A stretch of 64,000 bases of DNA from Hemerocallis citrina. Taxonomy: Eukaryota > Streptophyta > Magnoliopsida > Asparagales > Asphodelaceae. The translations under genes were made by a program, and so were the position numbers. The stretch lies in the NCBI GenBank assembly GCA_017893485.1, contig CM030364.1:38791825-38855824 (forward strand), written 5' to 3'. Position 1 is the stretch's first letter. Each line of letters opens with the position of its first letter. Shown here piece by piece: positions 23,405 through 34,800 of this stretch. Under the pieces are notes generated by a model that was given only the letters and a program-made list of their open reading frames with translations, had not been told where the DNA came from and made no database searches.

Positions 23405-23683
23405 TTTTTTCTTTTTCTGTTTCTTTTTCATTTGGGCTTTCTTTTATTAAATCGGAACATGAAAAAAAAAAAAAAAAAAAATTGTAAACCTTCCCCCCAA
23501 ACTTAATTATCACATTGTCCTCAATGGGAAAGGAAAAGAAAAACAAAAAGAATGTAAAAAGTTTAGAATTTCTCCCCTGATTCGTCTTTTAATTTCTGCA
23601 CGCGCAGTCTTCAGTATTTTGGCGATATCTGGAGCTGTAGACGTCGAAATGGGCTGATTTTTTTTGGTGAGTATAGAAATAAG

Positions 23684-24990
23684 GTGTTCAAAGCTAAGAC
23701 AATTGTCTACAACTTCTCTGTGAACCAGACAAAGTATTTTCCCCCAGCAAAAACAGCAAAGCTAAGAAATGACATCACAACATTCACTCAACATGAGACA
23801 GAGTCATTATATGATGCATGGGAGAGGTACAAAGATCTACTAAGGAAGTGTCCTCATCATGAACTTCCAAAGTGGCTACAAGTGCAAACATTCTATAACG
23901 GTTTGGGGGCTACAAATCGATCCATGGTAGATGTAGCAGCTGGAGGTGCCTTAATGAGCAAGACTCATGAAGCAGCTTATGACCTTTTAGAAGAAATGGC
24001 ATCTAATAATTATCAGTGGTCCTCAGAAAGAACAGTGCAAAGAAAAGTGGCAGGAGTTTTTGAACTTGACCCTATTTCTAATTTAAATGCAAAAATTGAT
24101 TTTTTATCTAAGAAAATAGGTAATATGAATGTTAATGCTATTCAATCTCATATCATTTTTGACTATTGTGCAGGAAATCATTCTAATGCAGATTGCCAAG
24201 TGGGGAATCCTTTTGCTCCATCAATTGCAGAACAAGCGAATTATGTGTCAAATTTTCAAAGGCAAAACAACCCTTATGCAAACACATACAATCCAGGATG
24301 GAGAAATCACCCCAATTTTTCTTGGAACAATAATCAAGAAGGTGCTAGACCACAACAACATTTTCAACAACAAGAAATGAAGCCGACATTAGAAGAAATG
24401 TTCAAGCAATACATGCAAAAGACGGATCAAGCAATTCAAAATGTTGCAAATTCAACTTCGGCTTCCATCCACAATCTCGAGGTACAAATTAGTCAAATTT
24501 CTAATATTCTTAATGAAAGAGCTGCAGGAACTTTACCAAGCAACACAGTTGTAAACCCAAAGGAGCATGCAAGGCAATAGCACTAGGAAGCGGGAGGAAC
24601 AAATTCAGCGTGAGCAAGTAATGTATAATGTTTTTAATTCCGCAAAATTTCCTCCTGAAGAACAGTCATCTATTCAAGTAAGTAAAACTGATTTAATTGT
24701 GGGCGAGAAACATAAGGAAAAATTTGAAAAATCACCAATCGAAGTATGTCCAACAAATTCAACAAATTTTGAACCTGCAAAAGAAAATATTTTTGAATAT
24801 GTTATGTACTTGGATGCTGAACATTCTATTTATTCATTTTTTTCAGCATAAATTCAACAAGGTGGGGGAATCAAAGACATCAACATCTAAAAGGAAACGC
24901 CTCAAATTGGAACTTGAACCTGATCCACACAAGAAAAGAAAAATTAGAAAGGATGTGTTAATGTTGTTGGATCTTGGCGTTACTTAACTA
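23684..24990 (+). pseudogene. Athila-type gag (partial), followed by short ORF remnants
   Basis: Gag forms the particle that packages the element RNA. 23684-24580 is open for 298 residues with the Athila gag core: ESLYDAWERYKDLLRKCPHH, LPKWLQVQTFYNGL, VDVAAGGALMSKT, AAYDLLEEMASNNYQW. The zinc knuckle reads FDYCAGNHSNADC, so its first Cys is lost. The usual N-terminal part before MFKAKTIVYNF is lacking or out of frame. Two overlapping short frames at 24567-24987 carry Lys-rich sequence. The motif CTTGGGAGGCAACCCA at 25034, normally downstream of pol in Athila, follows closely, so pro, RT and integrase are deleted. Confidence 0.85.
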
Positions 24991-25204
24991 TTTCACCCCC
25001 ATGTCTGGCTGAAGACTTAAAACTTAGCGCTTCTTGGGAGGCAACCCATGTTTTCTTTTATTGCATTCAGTTTTCATTTATCTTTTAGTTTATTTTATTT
25101 TAATTTTTGATTTTATTTTGTAGGATTGCATCAATTTTGAAAGTCGCCAGGCGGAGCTGTTTTGAACACCTGCATTGATGGCTGTTTTTTAGCAGTATAA
25201 AGTC

Positions 25205-25376
25205 AGAATCTGGAAAAGTGATTCAAAGAGAAGTTGTAGACAATTGTCTTAGCTTTCCAGCAAAAAAAAATTCAGCCCATTTCGACGTCTACAGCTCCAG
25301 ATATCGCCAAAATACTGAAGACTGCGCGTGCAGAAATTAAAAGACGAATCAGGGGAGAAATTCTAAACTTTTTACG
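25205..25376 (-). repeat. Inverted copy of leader and gag start
   Basis: This is the reverse complement of about 23550-23715, including the stretch around TTTCGACGTCTACAGCTCC. It continues at 26288-26345 after the interruption by a TIR element. Confidence 0.85.
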
Positions 25377-25941
25377 GGTCTGTTTGGAAACATTTAAGTT
25401 GGGGAATAGGAAGGAATGGAATGAAAATGAATGGAGAGGAATGGAAAGAAAGGGAAAGGGATGAATTAACTTTATAAGTTGTGTGTGTTTGGCAACTGGT
25501 GGAATGAAATTGACTTTTTTTTGTTTCCATTCCCTAGTCTTGTTTGACAAACAATGAAATATTATGGATTACGACATTTTGAAAAACCTTTTGATAACAT
25601 TTTTACATGGACATACTTCTGACATTTTGCATTTTAGGTTGAGTAATGAATAAAATTGTTTTCCTGGAGAGAAAAAACATACCTCTGACACTCCCAAAAA
25701 ATGAAGATTTATTAATTCTAAAATCACCCACTCTAACCAAAATTAATTAGTTTACCTTATTTTTTATTTTTTTTATTTTTTTGTAATTTAATTCTTTTCA
25801 CTTTTGATATTTGAATTTAAAAAAGAATCGGGTAAAAAATATATTATCAACGGGATCAAGAACATTGGGTAATTTACACCGAAAGAGAGATCTTAGTTCG
25901 GTACTAAAAGTTGGCGAGGTGATTTGCCGAAACTGAAAGCG

Positions 25942-25974
<33 letters not shown>

Positions 25975-26287
25975 ATTCTCTGATTAAAAAGTTCGGTGGT
26001 TTCTGAAATTTAACGTTTATTTTATGTGAAGTTCTTTTAACATAGTTGGTCTTATATTTATTTATTTATTTAAGTTGAAGAAAAAATAGTTGTTTCCATT
26101 CCTTTACCCAGCTTTCCGAGGGGGTGGAGCTGGAATAGAATTCGGCTCAAATCTTTCCCTAGGGAATGATATTTAATTGTTTCCTTTATTTTCTTTTTCA
26201 AAACAAACAGGCCGTGGAATAGGATAAGATGGGTCTATCCACAGTATTCCATTCCTTTTCCTAGTTTTTTGGGTTTCCAAACGCGTT
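25377..26287. mobile_element. MITE-like TIR element inside the inverted leader
   Basis: It starts GGGTCTGTTTGGAAAC and ends GTTTCCAAACGCGTTC, giving terminal inverted repeats matching at about 12 of 16 bases. The inverted leader continues on both sides, so this 0.9-kb block is a separate insertion. It has no coding capacity and contains a 27-base A-run near 25943. No clear TSD was found because about 14 bp of host sequence is missing at the site. Confidence 0.55.
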
Positions 26288-26345
26288 CTTTTCCTTTCCC
26301 ATTGAGGACAATGTGATAATTAAGTTTGGGGGGAAGGTTTACAAA

Positions 26346-27241
26346 TTTATTTTTATTTTTATTATTTTTGAAAAGAAAAACAAAACAAAAGAATTATAAT
26401 TGGGCTCACCATTACACTTTTGAGTTCTTTATGGTGATAAGCATAAAAGACAATTTTTTTTGGTATAAACATTTTTTTTTATAAAGCAATATTAAGCATA
26501 CTTATTTACTTTAGGATCATTGAGTTTCAAAATTCCTTACAAAATTGTGTGGGTCATGCTATTATAAAAAAAAAAAAAAAAAACTAATGTGATGCTTTTT
26601 CTTGTGATTATCTCCTTTAATCTAGTCCTAAACAGAGTTTAAGTAAATAAAGTAATAATGAAAAAAAAAAAAAAATTGAATAAAGTCAATCTACTCCAAT
26701 GTTTTGAGTTGCTTAGTAACTAGGGGTATTCATCACAAATGTCTACACTTACGTAGAACAACAACTTGAAATAAGAGTATGCAAAGCACTTTAAGTTTGT
26801 GACTTGTTAAGTAACCGGGTGAATTCATCACAAATGTTTTGCATTCGCGTAAAAAGGCAAGTGACAACTTACAGAAGAGACTAAAAAATAAAAATAAAAA
26901 TAAAAATAAAAAAAAATATAAAAAAAAAACTCTAGTTTGCTACTCGGTTTGTAGTAGAGAGAAGGGATAATCACAGATTGAGTTGTTGCATACTATAATT
27001 ACATTAATTGCATGACAAATGCGATTTTTTTTTTGGGAATTATGAATAAATAATTGCACTGGAGAAAGTGGGTATGCTTAGTTTTACTTTATTTGCAATT
27101 GTTTATATTTTTAATTGTAATTTTGATGCTTGCATGATAAGATTTCTTGGTGTGATGGGTTGAGTCTACTATTATTATTCCCTTGTTTATTATTCTACTT
27201 TTTGCTCGAGGACAAGCAAAATCTTAAGTTTGGGGGTATTT
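26346..27241 (+). other. Athila-type 3' untranslated region with polypurine tract
   Basis: It holds the typical end block TTTGCTCGAGGACAAGCAAA (27202-27221), then AAGTTTGGGGGTATT as the polypurine tract (27227-27241), immediately before an LTR start TGATGTG at 27242. A degenerate repeat near 26700-26870 (ATTCATCACAAATGT twice) is also usual here. No ORF is seen. Confidence 0.8.
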
Positions 27242-27570
27242 GATGTGTCGAATTTATATGCAAATATTTGTACTCATTTATCTATTAAAATGACTTGTTT
27301 TCGCTGATATTGTCTATAATTCATCTTAATTTTATACGATTTCATTTAATTAATTATTTTTGAAGAAATAATATTTTTGATGCAAAAAGTAAAGAATTGT
27401 GGAAAAAATCAACAAACAAAGTAAAATAATTGATTTATCATTTTTTATTGTTTTGTTGACTTAAAAGTGTGACAAATAAATTGTAAAAAGGATTTTTATA
27501 CGCTAATATGATATGTAGTTAGTTTAATTAATTTTAAACTAATTAAATTTATTTTATTTAAAAATCCTTT
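27242..27570 (+). repeat. Start of Athila-like LTR, truncated
   Basis: TGATGTGTCGAATTTATATG follows the PPT. The same LTR start occurs at the left end of the reverse strand of 44788-46509. After about 330 bp it breaks off into inverted leader sequence. Confidence 0.8.
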
Positions 27571-27634
27571 TTTTTTTCATGTTCCGATTTAATAAAAGAA
27601 AGCCCAAACGAAAAAGAAACAGAAAAAGAAAAAA

Positions 27635-27665
<31 letters not shown>

Positions 27666-28160
27666 TAAAAAATAAAAAAAAATAGAAAAACTAAAAACTA
27701 AAATAAAAAAAAAATCCTAAGTCCTGAAATATAAAAATGGAAAACTAAATACAAATAAAAATAAAATAAATAAATAAATAAAAGTAAAGTTAGTAAAGAA
27801 AAGATGTAAAATAAAAAAAATAAAAATAATTACAAAGAATCCAAATTAGCAATAATCTAGCAATTTTTCAATATCAATAAAAGAATAACTAGTCCCCGGC
27901 AACGGCGCCAAAAACTTGATGTTGATATTTGCAAGTGTACAAAATCGCACAAGTAATATAGATAGATGAGTAGAGTGTCGAGCCCACAGGGACTAGATAT
28001 TTTACTGAGTACCGATATCGCTAGATGAATCACTATTTGGAAGATCGAATTTTATGAATAATAAAACAACTAAATTATTCTAATCTAATTTAATCTAACT
28101 AAATTTGTGAAGAGGGAGAGGGCTGTGAAACTATGAAGCACTTGTATAATCTAATTTAAT
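27571..28160 (-). repeat. Inverted leader, PBS and LTR end
   Basis: This is the reverse complement of about 22910-23480. It includes the PBS complement at 27894-27911 (TCCCCGGCAACGGCGCCA) and the LTR end TGATGTTGATATTTGC. Confidence 0.88.
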
Positions 28161-28180
28161 CTAACTAAATTTATGAATAA

Positions 28181-28318
28181 CTGCTGTCTTCTCTTCGTTT
28201 CAATCTCTCACGCAAAAAAAACGAAGAAGCACGCACTCCAATGCATCCGTTCTGCTGACTGGGCGACTGCTTCTTCGTTTTTTTTGCGTGAGAGATTGAA
28301 ACGAAGAGAAGACAGCAG
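28181..28318. repeat. Perfect 51-bp inverted repeat (hairpin)
   Basis: Arm 28181-28231 is the exact reverse complement of 28268-28318, with a 36-bp loop. It joins the inverted LTR segment to the next sense LTR copy. Confidence 0.93.
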
Positions 28319-29190
28319 CAGGGCGACATCAGCTGGGCCCCACACGCGTCTGACGTGGCACGCGCAACTCTGACCTGCTTGGCGACGATTTCGAGGCAGC
28401 ATTGGTTCGGTATTTTTGAGATAGGGATGCATAGATATTTTTTATTATAATTTTTGTGTACTTATTCTCTTAATATTTTTTAGATGCAACCCGAACATTG
28501 TTATTAATTGCAATATGATATGAACTGAATTTAATTATTCTAGAGGCTAAGATGTAGCCAAGTTTTGAACACAAATTTTAATTCCTTGTTATTATTCTAT
28601 TTTTCCTGATTGTGTTTTGATTTTTATTATTTATGCGTACAACATGGTGGATAGACATTTGTATGATTTTTCAAATCATAAAGAGACCGAACAGGTAATT
28701 TGTGATTAATAAAAATTAAGACCGTATATTGGAGGACGTGACCGTTAAGAAATCTAATTTTTCAATTAATAATTCGGTGGATAGACGAATGATTAATTGA
28801 GAATAATTTTTAGACTACGTTGATAGAGTGGTTAATATCTTTAGGATTTTGGTCGACAATTGGGAAAGATAATATTTTTATTTATAAGGAATAATAATTT
28901 GTGTGTGTGATAAACGAGGTGAACCAAGAGCCTTAGAATAAATTTTACCATTAAACAAAGTACAAGTGCTTCATAGTTTCACAGCCCTCTCCCTCTTCAC
29001 AAATTTATTTAGATTAAATTAGATTAGAATAATTTAGTTGTTTTATTATTCATAAAATTCGATCTTCCAAATAGTGATTCATCTAGCGATATCGGTACTC
29101 AGTAAAATATCTAGTCCCTGTGGGTTCGACACTCTACTCATCTATCTATATTACTTGTGCAATTTTGTACACTTGCAAATATCAACATCA
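28268..29190 (+). repeat. Partial Athila-like LTR, copy B
   Basis: Nearly identical to copy A (22200-23122) and ends ..ATCAACATCA at 29190. It is followed by a PBS whose sequence continues into tRNA. Confidence 0.88.
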
Positions 29191-29197
29191 AGTTTTT

Positions 29198-29261
29198 TGG
29201 TTCCGTTGCCGGGACATGAACCCGGGTCACCCGCGTGACAGGCGGGAATACTCACCACTAT
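29198..29261 (-). tRNA. Antisense tRNA-Asp(GUC) copy fused to the PBS (retro-captured, partial)
   Basis: Reading the minus strand, the sequence matches plant tRNA-Asp from the D-stem through the anticodon loop (CCTGTCACGC, anticodon GTC), variable region, T-stem and acceptor 3' strand to CCA. It lacks about 11 nucleotides of the 5' acceptor side. It begins exactly at the PBS, seven bases after the LTR end. Mismatches cluster at T-loop positions 57-60, around the m1A58 site that hinders reverse transcriptase, plus two at the PBS edge. It is not a functional tRNA gene, since the 5' acceptor strand is missing and the T-loop is altered. It is best read as reverse transcriptase copying its primer tRNA beyond the normal stop. 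Confidence 0.88.
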
Positions 29262-29339
29262 TTCGACGTCTACAGCTCCAGGTGTTCAAAGCTATACTCA
29301 TCACTGGTGTTCACAGGTGTTCAAAGCTGCGGGAATAAT

Positions 29340-29451
29340 TAATTAAATGAAATCGTATAGAAATAAGATGAATTATAGACAATATCAGCGAAAACAAGTC
29401 ATTTTAATAGATAAATGAGTACAAATATTTGCATATAAATTCGACACATCA
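29340..29451 (-). repeat. Inverted first part of the Athila-like LTR (right end of unit)
   Basis: The reverse complement starts TGATGTGTCGAATTTATATG, the LTR 5' end. It provides the terminal CA next to the CCAAC duplication. Confidence 0.85.
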
Positions 29452-31170
29452 CCAACCTAGGTTCTAATTAATGAGCACTCTTTTTTGAATGTTAGTTAGA
29501 GGTCTGGGTGGCCGGAAAAGAGGGAAATGGTTAAGGATGTTATCAATGAGTCTAAAATTGACATCGTGGGCCTGTAAGAGACCAAATTGTCTCATATCGC
29601 TAGGCTCAGAAGACTTGGAGGTAATCAAATATCTGATTGGAGAATCCGTCCTTTTGTTGGTGCCTCTGGGGGAATCATCATTGGTTTTAACTCGGAGGAG
29701 TATATCTGCCTAGACGAATTATGTGGGCAATTCTAGTTATCAAACCTGCTCTAAAGCAAGACAAATAATTGGACTCAAACTATCACGGTGGTGTATGGCC
29801 CAAACATTGCCTCTACCACGGTGGCATTCTGGACTGAACTACGTGAGATCCACTGACGGTGGCAACACCCCTAGGTTGTGGGAGAGACTTTAACATCACC
29901 AGGTTCACCTCTGAGCACAGAGGCAGATGTTCTAGTGACTCCGACAAGGAAACGTTTATCTCGGTTATTGAAGATCTCGAACTCGTTGATATTCCTATCC
30001 CTGATAGACTGTTCACCTGGTTAAACATGCAATCGTCTCATATTTTGGCTAAACTAGACAGGGTCTTCGTATCTACTAACTGCAAGGCAAAATTCCCACT
30101 TTCCTGGGCTAAGTCCCTCCCTAGACCCACTTCAGATCATGTCCCTATTATCTTCTCTATTGGATACTAGGGAATCTCAACCTAGGAAACCTCCCAAACT
30201 TAGGTTTGAAAAAGCATGATTGGAAATTCAAGGCTTCCATCACATGGTCAATGAAAACTAGGCCTGCCCAACGAGAGAGAAGAAGTGGCCACAATCTGGT
30301 GTGAAAAAATAAGAAGACTGCATTCCAAGCTCAAGAAATGGAACCGGACCAGATCCGCGACGATCTGGAGATCGAAAGATTCCCTTCTGGAAGGTATCGA
30401 GGAGTTTGAGAAGATTGAAGAAGCTAGAGACCTCACGCAAGAGGAGCGAAATACGCTGCTACAACTTCAAGATGACATTGCTCAACTTTATAAATTGGAA
30501 GAGCTCAAATGGCAACAACACTCCAGAATATTGTGGCTCAAAGAAGGAGATGTAAACACTACTTTTTTCCATCGAATTGCTAGTGCCCGACGTAGATCTA
30601 ATCGCATTCATTCGATTCATACCGAATCTGGAGTTTTGCAAGGAGACAATGATATCAAACCGGCATTCCAGACCCACTCAAGAACTTGTTTGAACAAAAA
30701 ACGGATTTGAGAGTACCTCTCAATCCACACTTTTTTGCATGCTTCCTTGGACGTCCTAGACCTAGACCTATGGTCTTTGGAAGCCCCCTTCATGAAAGTG
30801 GAAATTTGGGTGGCGGTGTTACAACTTGGCAGGGAGAAAGCACCAGGTCCGGATGGTTTCTCAATCCTATTCTATTATACATTTTGGGAGAAAATCAAAG
30901 ACGATCTTGTAAATTTGTTTGCCGAATTCTATGACCATAGGCTTAAGCTAGGTAGAATCAACTTCGTTGAGGTTGTATTGATCCCTAAGAAAGAAGACTC
31001 CCTAAGGGTTGGAGACTTCCGCCCTATTAGTCTCCTTAATTGCTCTGTTAAATTTATCACCAAATCGCTCGCTAACAGATTGTAAGTGATGGACGGACTT
31101 ATTAGTCATGAGCAAACTGGATTCATTAAAGGATGATGTATCTAGGACTGTATTGCTACTGTAGCTAGGT
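29452..31170 (+). pseudogene. LINE 2 ORF2, endonuclease and first half of reverse transcriptase
   Basis: ATG at 29471 begins ORF2 and overlaps the ORF1 stop. The endonuclease region reads NVRGLGG, ETKLSHIARLR, ASGGIIIGFNSEEY, TVVYGPN, RDFNITRFTSEHRG, LFTWLNMQSSHILAKLDRVF and TSDHVPII, across several frames with stops at 29578 and near 29735 and 29850. 30285-30710 is the linker (WLKEGDVNTTFFHRIASARR). 30735-31085 is the RT start (REKAPGPDGF, VVLIPKKEDSLRVGDFRPIS, FITKSLANRL). The piece ends soon after HEQTGFIKG near 31140-31170, where other DNA begins. Confidence 0.88.
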
Positions 31171-31589
31171 TTAACTCAACAATATGCACACCGCATTGAT
31201 CAGATGAACATGTAATAACCAACTCATAACTTGGATACTAGTCTTATTCCATTCATTCTGATCCCTTCATATTCAATTCATTGATTCCTTATTTCCTCCT
31301 ATCTTTTACAGTCTCCCACATTGTTGATTCCTTATTGGGTATAAATTCATAATTTTCATACCCATATTCTTTTGATTTCGGTGCCATCAATTCTTTTTAT
31401 TTCTGCTTGTCTTGTCGTTTCTTTCATATTTCAGTTCTTGCGTCATTCATTTCTTTCTGTGCCTTGCATTCATCTTCATTTATTGATTATTATTGAGTAT
31501 CATGCTAGTTATTTCTTCCCTACCATGTTTTCCTCAAATTCCGGTGCTACCATTATGTTATTCTTGCTCGGTTCATCAATTGGCACCAC
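31171..31589. other. Unassigned AT-rich block at the LINE / gypsy junction
   Basis: No domain is recognisable. It lies where both part of the LINE 2 RT and the 5' part of the Tekay/Del-like element are missing, so it may be leftover leader or filler DNA. Confidence 0.35.
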
Positions 31590-31842
31590 GTGATCTACAA
31601 CGACTTGTCAGTGGCTCGAAAAAACCCCATGAAAGGAAGTGTCACCTTTTGCTCCAAGGTGTGCAGGCAGAGCCCTATAGTAATCGCTGGTGCAGATTTC
31701 AAGGCCGATTTGATTGTGATCGGGAATTCTGGATTTGATGTAATCCTCAAAATGGATTGGTTGGGTGATTCCCATGCCGTTATTGATTGCAGAGCTAAGA
31801 AGGTTGTGTTCAAGATTCCGGGCCGTTCAGAGTTTGAGTTCC
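31590..31842 (+). pseudogene. Gypsy (Tekay/Del-like) retropepsin fragment
   Basis: The frame reads ADLIVIGNSGFDVILKMDWL, then HAVIDCRAKKVVFKIPG. This matches the C-terminal half of the retroviral-type aspartic protease of plant chromoviruses (usual 'DLIVL..FDVILGMDWL..H.A.IDC..K.V.F'). The catalytic DSGA-type motif is not present. It is cut at 31842 by a solo LTR. RT, RNase H and the integrase core are absent. Confidence 0.75.
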
Positions 31843-34800
31843 TGTAGCGCCCCGAATTTCCAACAATTAATTTAGAAATACGTGGCACAATGTCCATCAT
31901 CTACTTCAATTGTAATTATAAACACAGTACAAATACAGGAAAATTTAAAATTTTATTACATCAATTATTTTACATAGCACAACAGAAATCAAACACCTTG
32001 AATTACAATTCATCTTACAACACAGTTCCATATTTACACTCTTACTCTTAATCTTTTTACAACATATATGATAACATAAAGCATTCTACCACATGCTCCC
32101 AACTCCATGCTAATAGTATCTACCTGTGAAACATGAGGCTAGAGATAAGCCTAACCCCCAAAACTACAGGGGTCAGCCATAACGGTGTGAGACATATTTA
32201 AAAAGAAACACAACTTAAACGAAACATAAAGAACAATGTCATGGTAATAACAATGAAATATGAAATAACAATAAAAGAAACATAAATCATCAAGCAAACT
32301 AGGCTAAGTATCAAGTGTAGAAAACAGAAAACAAGCATAAATCAAGTCAAGAAATCACAAATGCATATGATGAAAACTAATGCACACTTGCCAAATCTAT
32401 GCACTCCACCCTACATAAATCCGGTACAAACCCTTATCGTTCTCCACTTTATAGGGTTCAATCCCACATTATGCAATTAACTTACTACAATGATTACTTT
32501 ATGATTAGATATCCCGTGAGTATCTAGTCCATGGCCCAATAATCAGTGGAATCAATCCCCAAACGCAAGTGCTCGTACCCCAAAGGTCAGGCAATGAAAC
32601 TCACATCGCAAAGCACATTGTACCTCATCACGCAAACATCCAATGGACATTGCCTCGATCCCGATAATCAGGAAGACCAGCCACATCGCGAGTGATCACA
32701 CCCCGATAATCAGTGAAACTGTCTCCCATCACTGACCATATGAGGCCCCATACCCATGTTTGCTCATATTTCGTCACAACTCAAACTAGTGTCTGTCCTT
32801 AGGTTTGTTATTATTAATTACTTTACGATCTCCCCTAGAGTTGATGTACCCAACTGGACTTATCACAACTAAACCCGAAACGAAGACCCCAACTGGTCAA
32901 CTTCCACAAAATCTCAACTGTCGGTATACAAGGGACCCACTTAACTTCTAGAGACTCAACACAAAATCTCATCTCAACCCTTTATTTCGATCATATAAAT
33001 TATAGTCAACTAGCTCAAAAAGGGAATTTCCTAAAAAAAATCCAAAAATCAAAACTGAACACCTCCACGTGCAACCATAACTGTATAATACGCTCAATAA
33101 AGCAGAAACAACTCTACCGAAAATGAAGCAATTAGTAGAGGATAACTCATAATAGAATACTCTTCAAATCGAAAACACAACCCTCTTTGAAACCACCAAA
33201 GTAGAATTTAAGTACATAATCAAATTGAGAATACAAACTTTCTGAAATGACCAGTAATCTGGGTCTAAACACTCAAGAGAACAGAAGATCAGTATTTGTA
33301 AAAGTTAAATAAAACAATCGTTCAAGAAACGAAATTTTGCAACGAACAGAATCAGTTAAGTAGTGTCAGTCGACCGACAGCCATAGTGGAAACTACTGCG
33401 GTCGACCGACAGTGCTCAAAGAATCCAAAACAACAGAAAAGATGGCAGTCGACAGTCAAACGCAGTACAATTTGCTACGTTCAACTGTCATCATAAAAAG
33501 GCTACAGGCTAGGCACGACGGTCGACTGCAATTTCTCAATGAAAAGCGATGCGGTCGACTGACATGTCGAGTCTGCTACAGCTAGATTTGCAATTCTTTC
33601 AAAAACTGATATATGATTATATATGAATAATTACTTGGTTTCTTCTGATAAAATCCACAATATATTAGGCACAATCTTCGCCAAAGCTAATATGAGTGAC
33701 TTAGATAGGATTTGTCCCTCTTACATAACAAGAGCGATATCTACGGGCCCCTTGATTAAGTGAGATTGCAAAATGCATGGTCGTACTTAAATGAGTCAAT
33801 ATGAGATAATGAGCTCATTTATTTTAGTAAGTCTACTCGCACATCAAGAAACCAAAGATTGAACTATACAAGGGTGACATGCTATATGCCTTGTGGTCAA
33901 TTAAGATATTTGAACAAAGGGACTAGACTATATGGTAACATTAGTCACGGATAGGTTATGTCTAATCACTGACATTCCCATTACTTGAGTAGCAGTGATG
34001 TATTGCTAGATACCGCTCACTGTTTGTATTACTAGAATATGATTTTAGTATTACTGTCAATGTAATGAGAACCTACAGGGTCACACACTTAGAATAGATC
34101 AAAATTAGGATTTAAATTCATAAGATGAATTTAATTGGGAATCAAAGTAGGACTTGGACACATGACATCGGTTGGACATTTAATTAGATTAAATGGGTTG
34201 GTTAAAGTTCAGAGATCCACACACGAATCTGATAGGTCGGATTGTGAGCCCAACAACCTTATTACTCCCTTAGGGTTAATTTTCTGCAACTATATATATG
34301 ATACATATCTGTGGAAAAGAGTTACACGAGAAAACCCTAGCCATCACAGAAGTTGTGAGAGAGAGATCGTGAGGAACAACCCCATCCCGTAGCTAGCACC
34401 GCGGCGTGAGGAAAGCATGGTTTTTATCTGTTCGTGTGGATACCTTAGAGGCACCACAACCTTGTAGTGCTATAATCGACATATCTTGGAGACAGCAGAT
34501 CCATCCATAAGGTATAATTCCTAAACACAATTTATGGTTTTCGCATGGATCCATGACTAGGTTTCAATAATTTTGTAATTTTTCTGCTGTGTATTCAATA
34601 TGTGTTTGACATTGAAACCTAACAGCTAATTCAATCAAATTCTTTCAAAACTTCACAAGATCTCAAATTTTAATCATAGTATTGAACAAAAGATTTAAGG
34701 AAGACTCTTTTATGAAATCACTTGATTATCAATAACGCAGTCACAATTACTTCTTTTACATGAAAGGTGAATACATATATGCATCAAAAACCGAGAATCA

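Larger units (their letters stand above)
22186..29451 (+). mobile_element. Rearranged Athila-like Ty3/gypsy unit with inverted segments and a tRNA-Asp copy
   Basis: A 7266-bp unit begins TG at 22186, ends CACATCA at 29451 and is flanked by CCAAC. It contains, in order: a partial LTR, a tRNA-Asp PBS, leader, gag, a short spacer, an inverted leader/gag-start segment holding a TIR element, the 3' region and PPT, the start of an LTR (27242), an inverted leader plus PBS plus LTR end, a hairpin, a second near-identical LTR part, PBS plus tRNA-Asp, short leader fragments, and the first about 110 bp of the LTR inverted. Protease, RT and integrase are absent. One TSD around the whole suggests that a single already rearranged cDNA was integrated. 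Confidence 0.75.

Noticed and set aside
29198..29261. Functional tRNA-Asp gene
   Set aside because: The 5' acceptor strand is missing, the T-loop is altered, and the piece begins exactly at the retrotransposon PBS.
33607..34624. Certain solo LTR with TSD
   Set aside because: TG and CA ends and a TATA-like box are present, but the flanking 5-mers differ, so it is listed only with low confidence.
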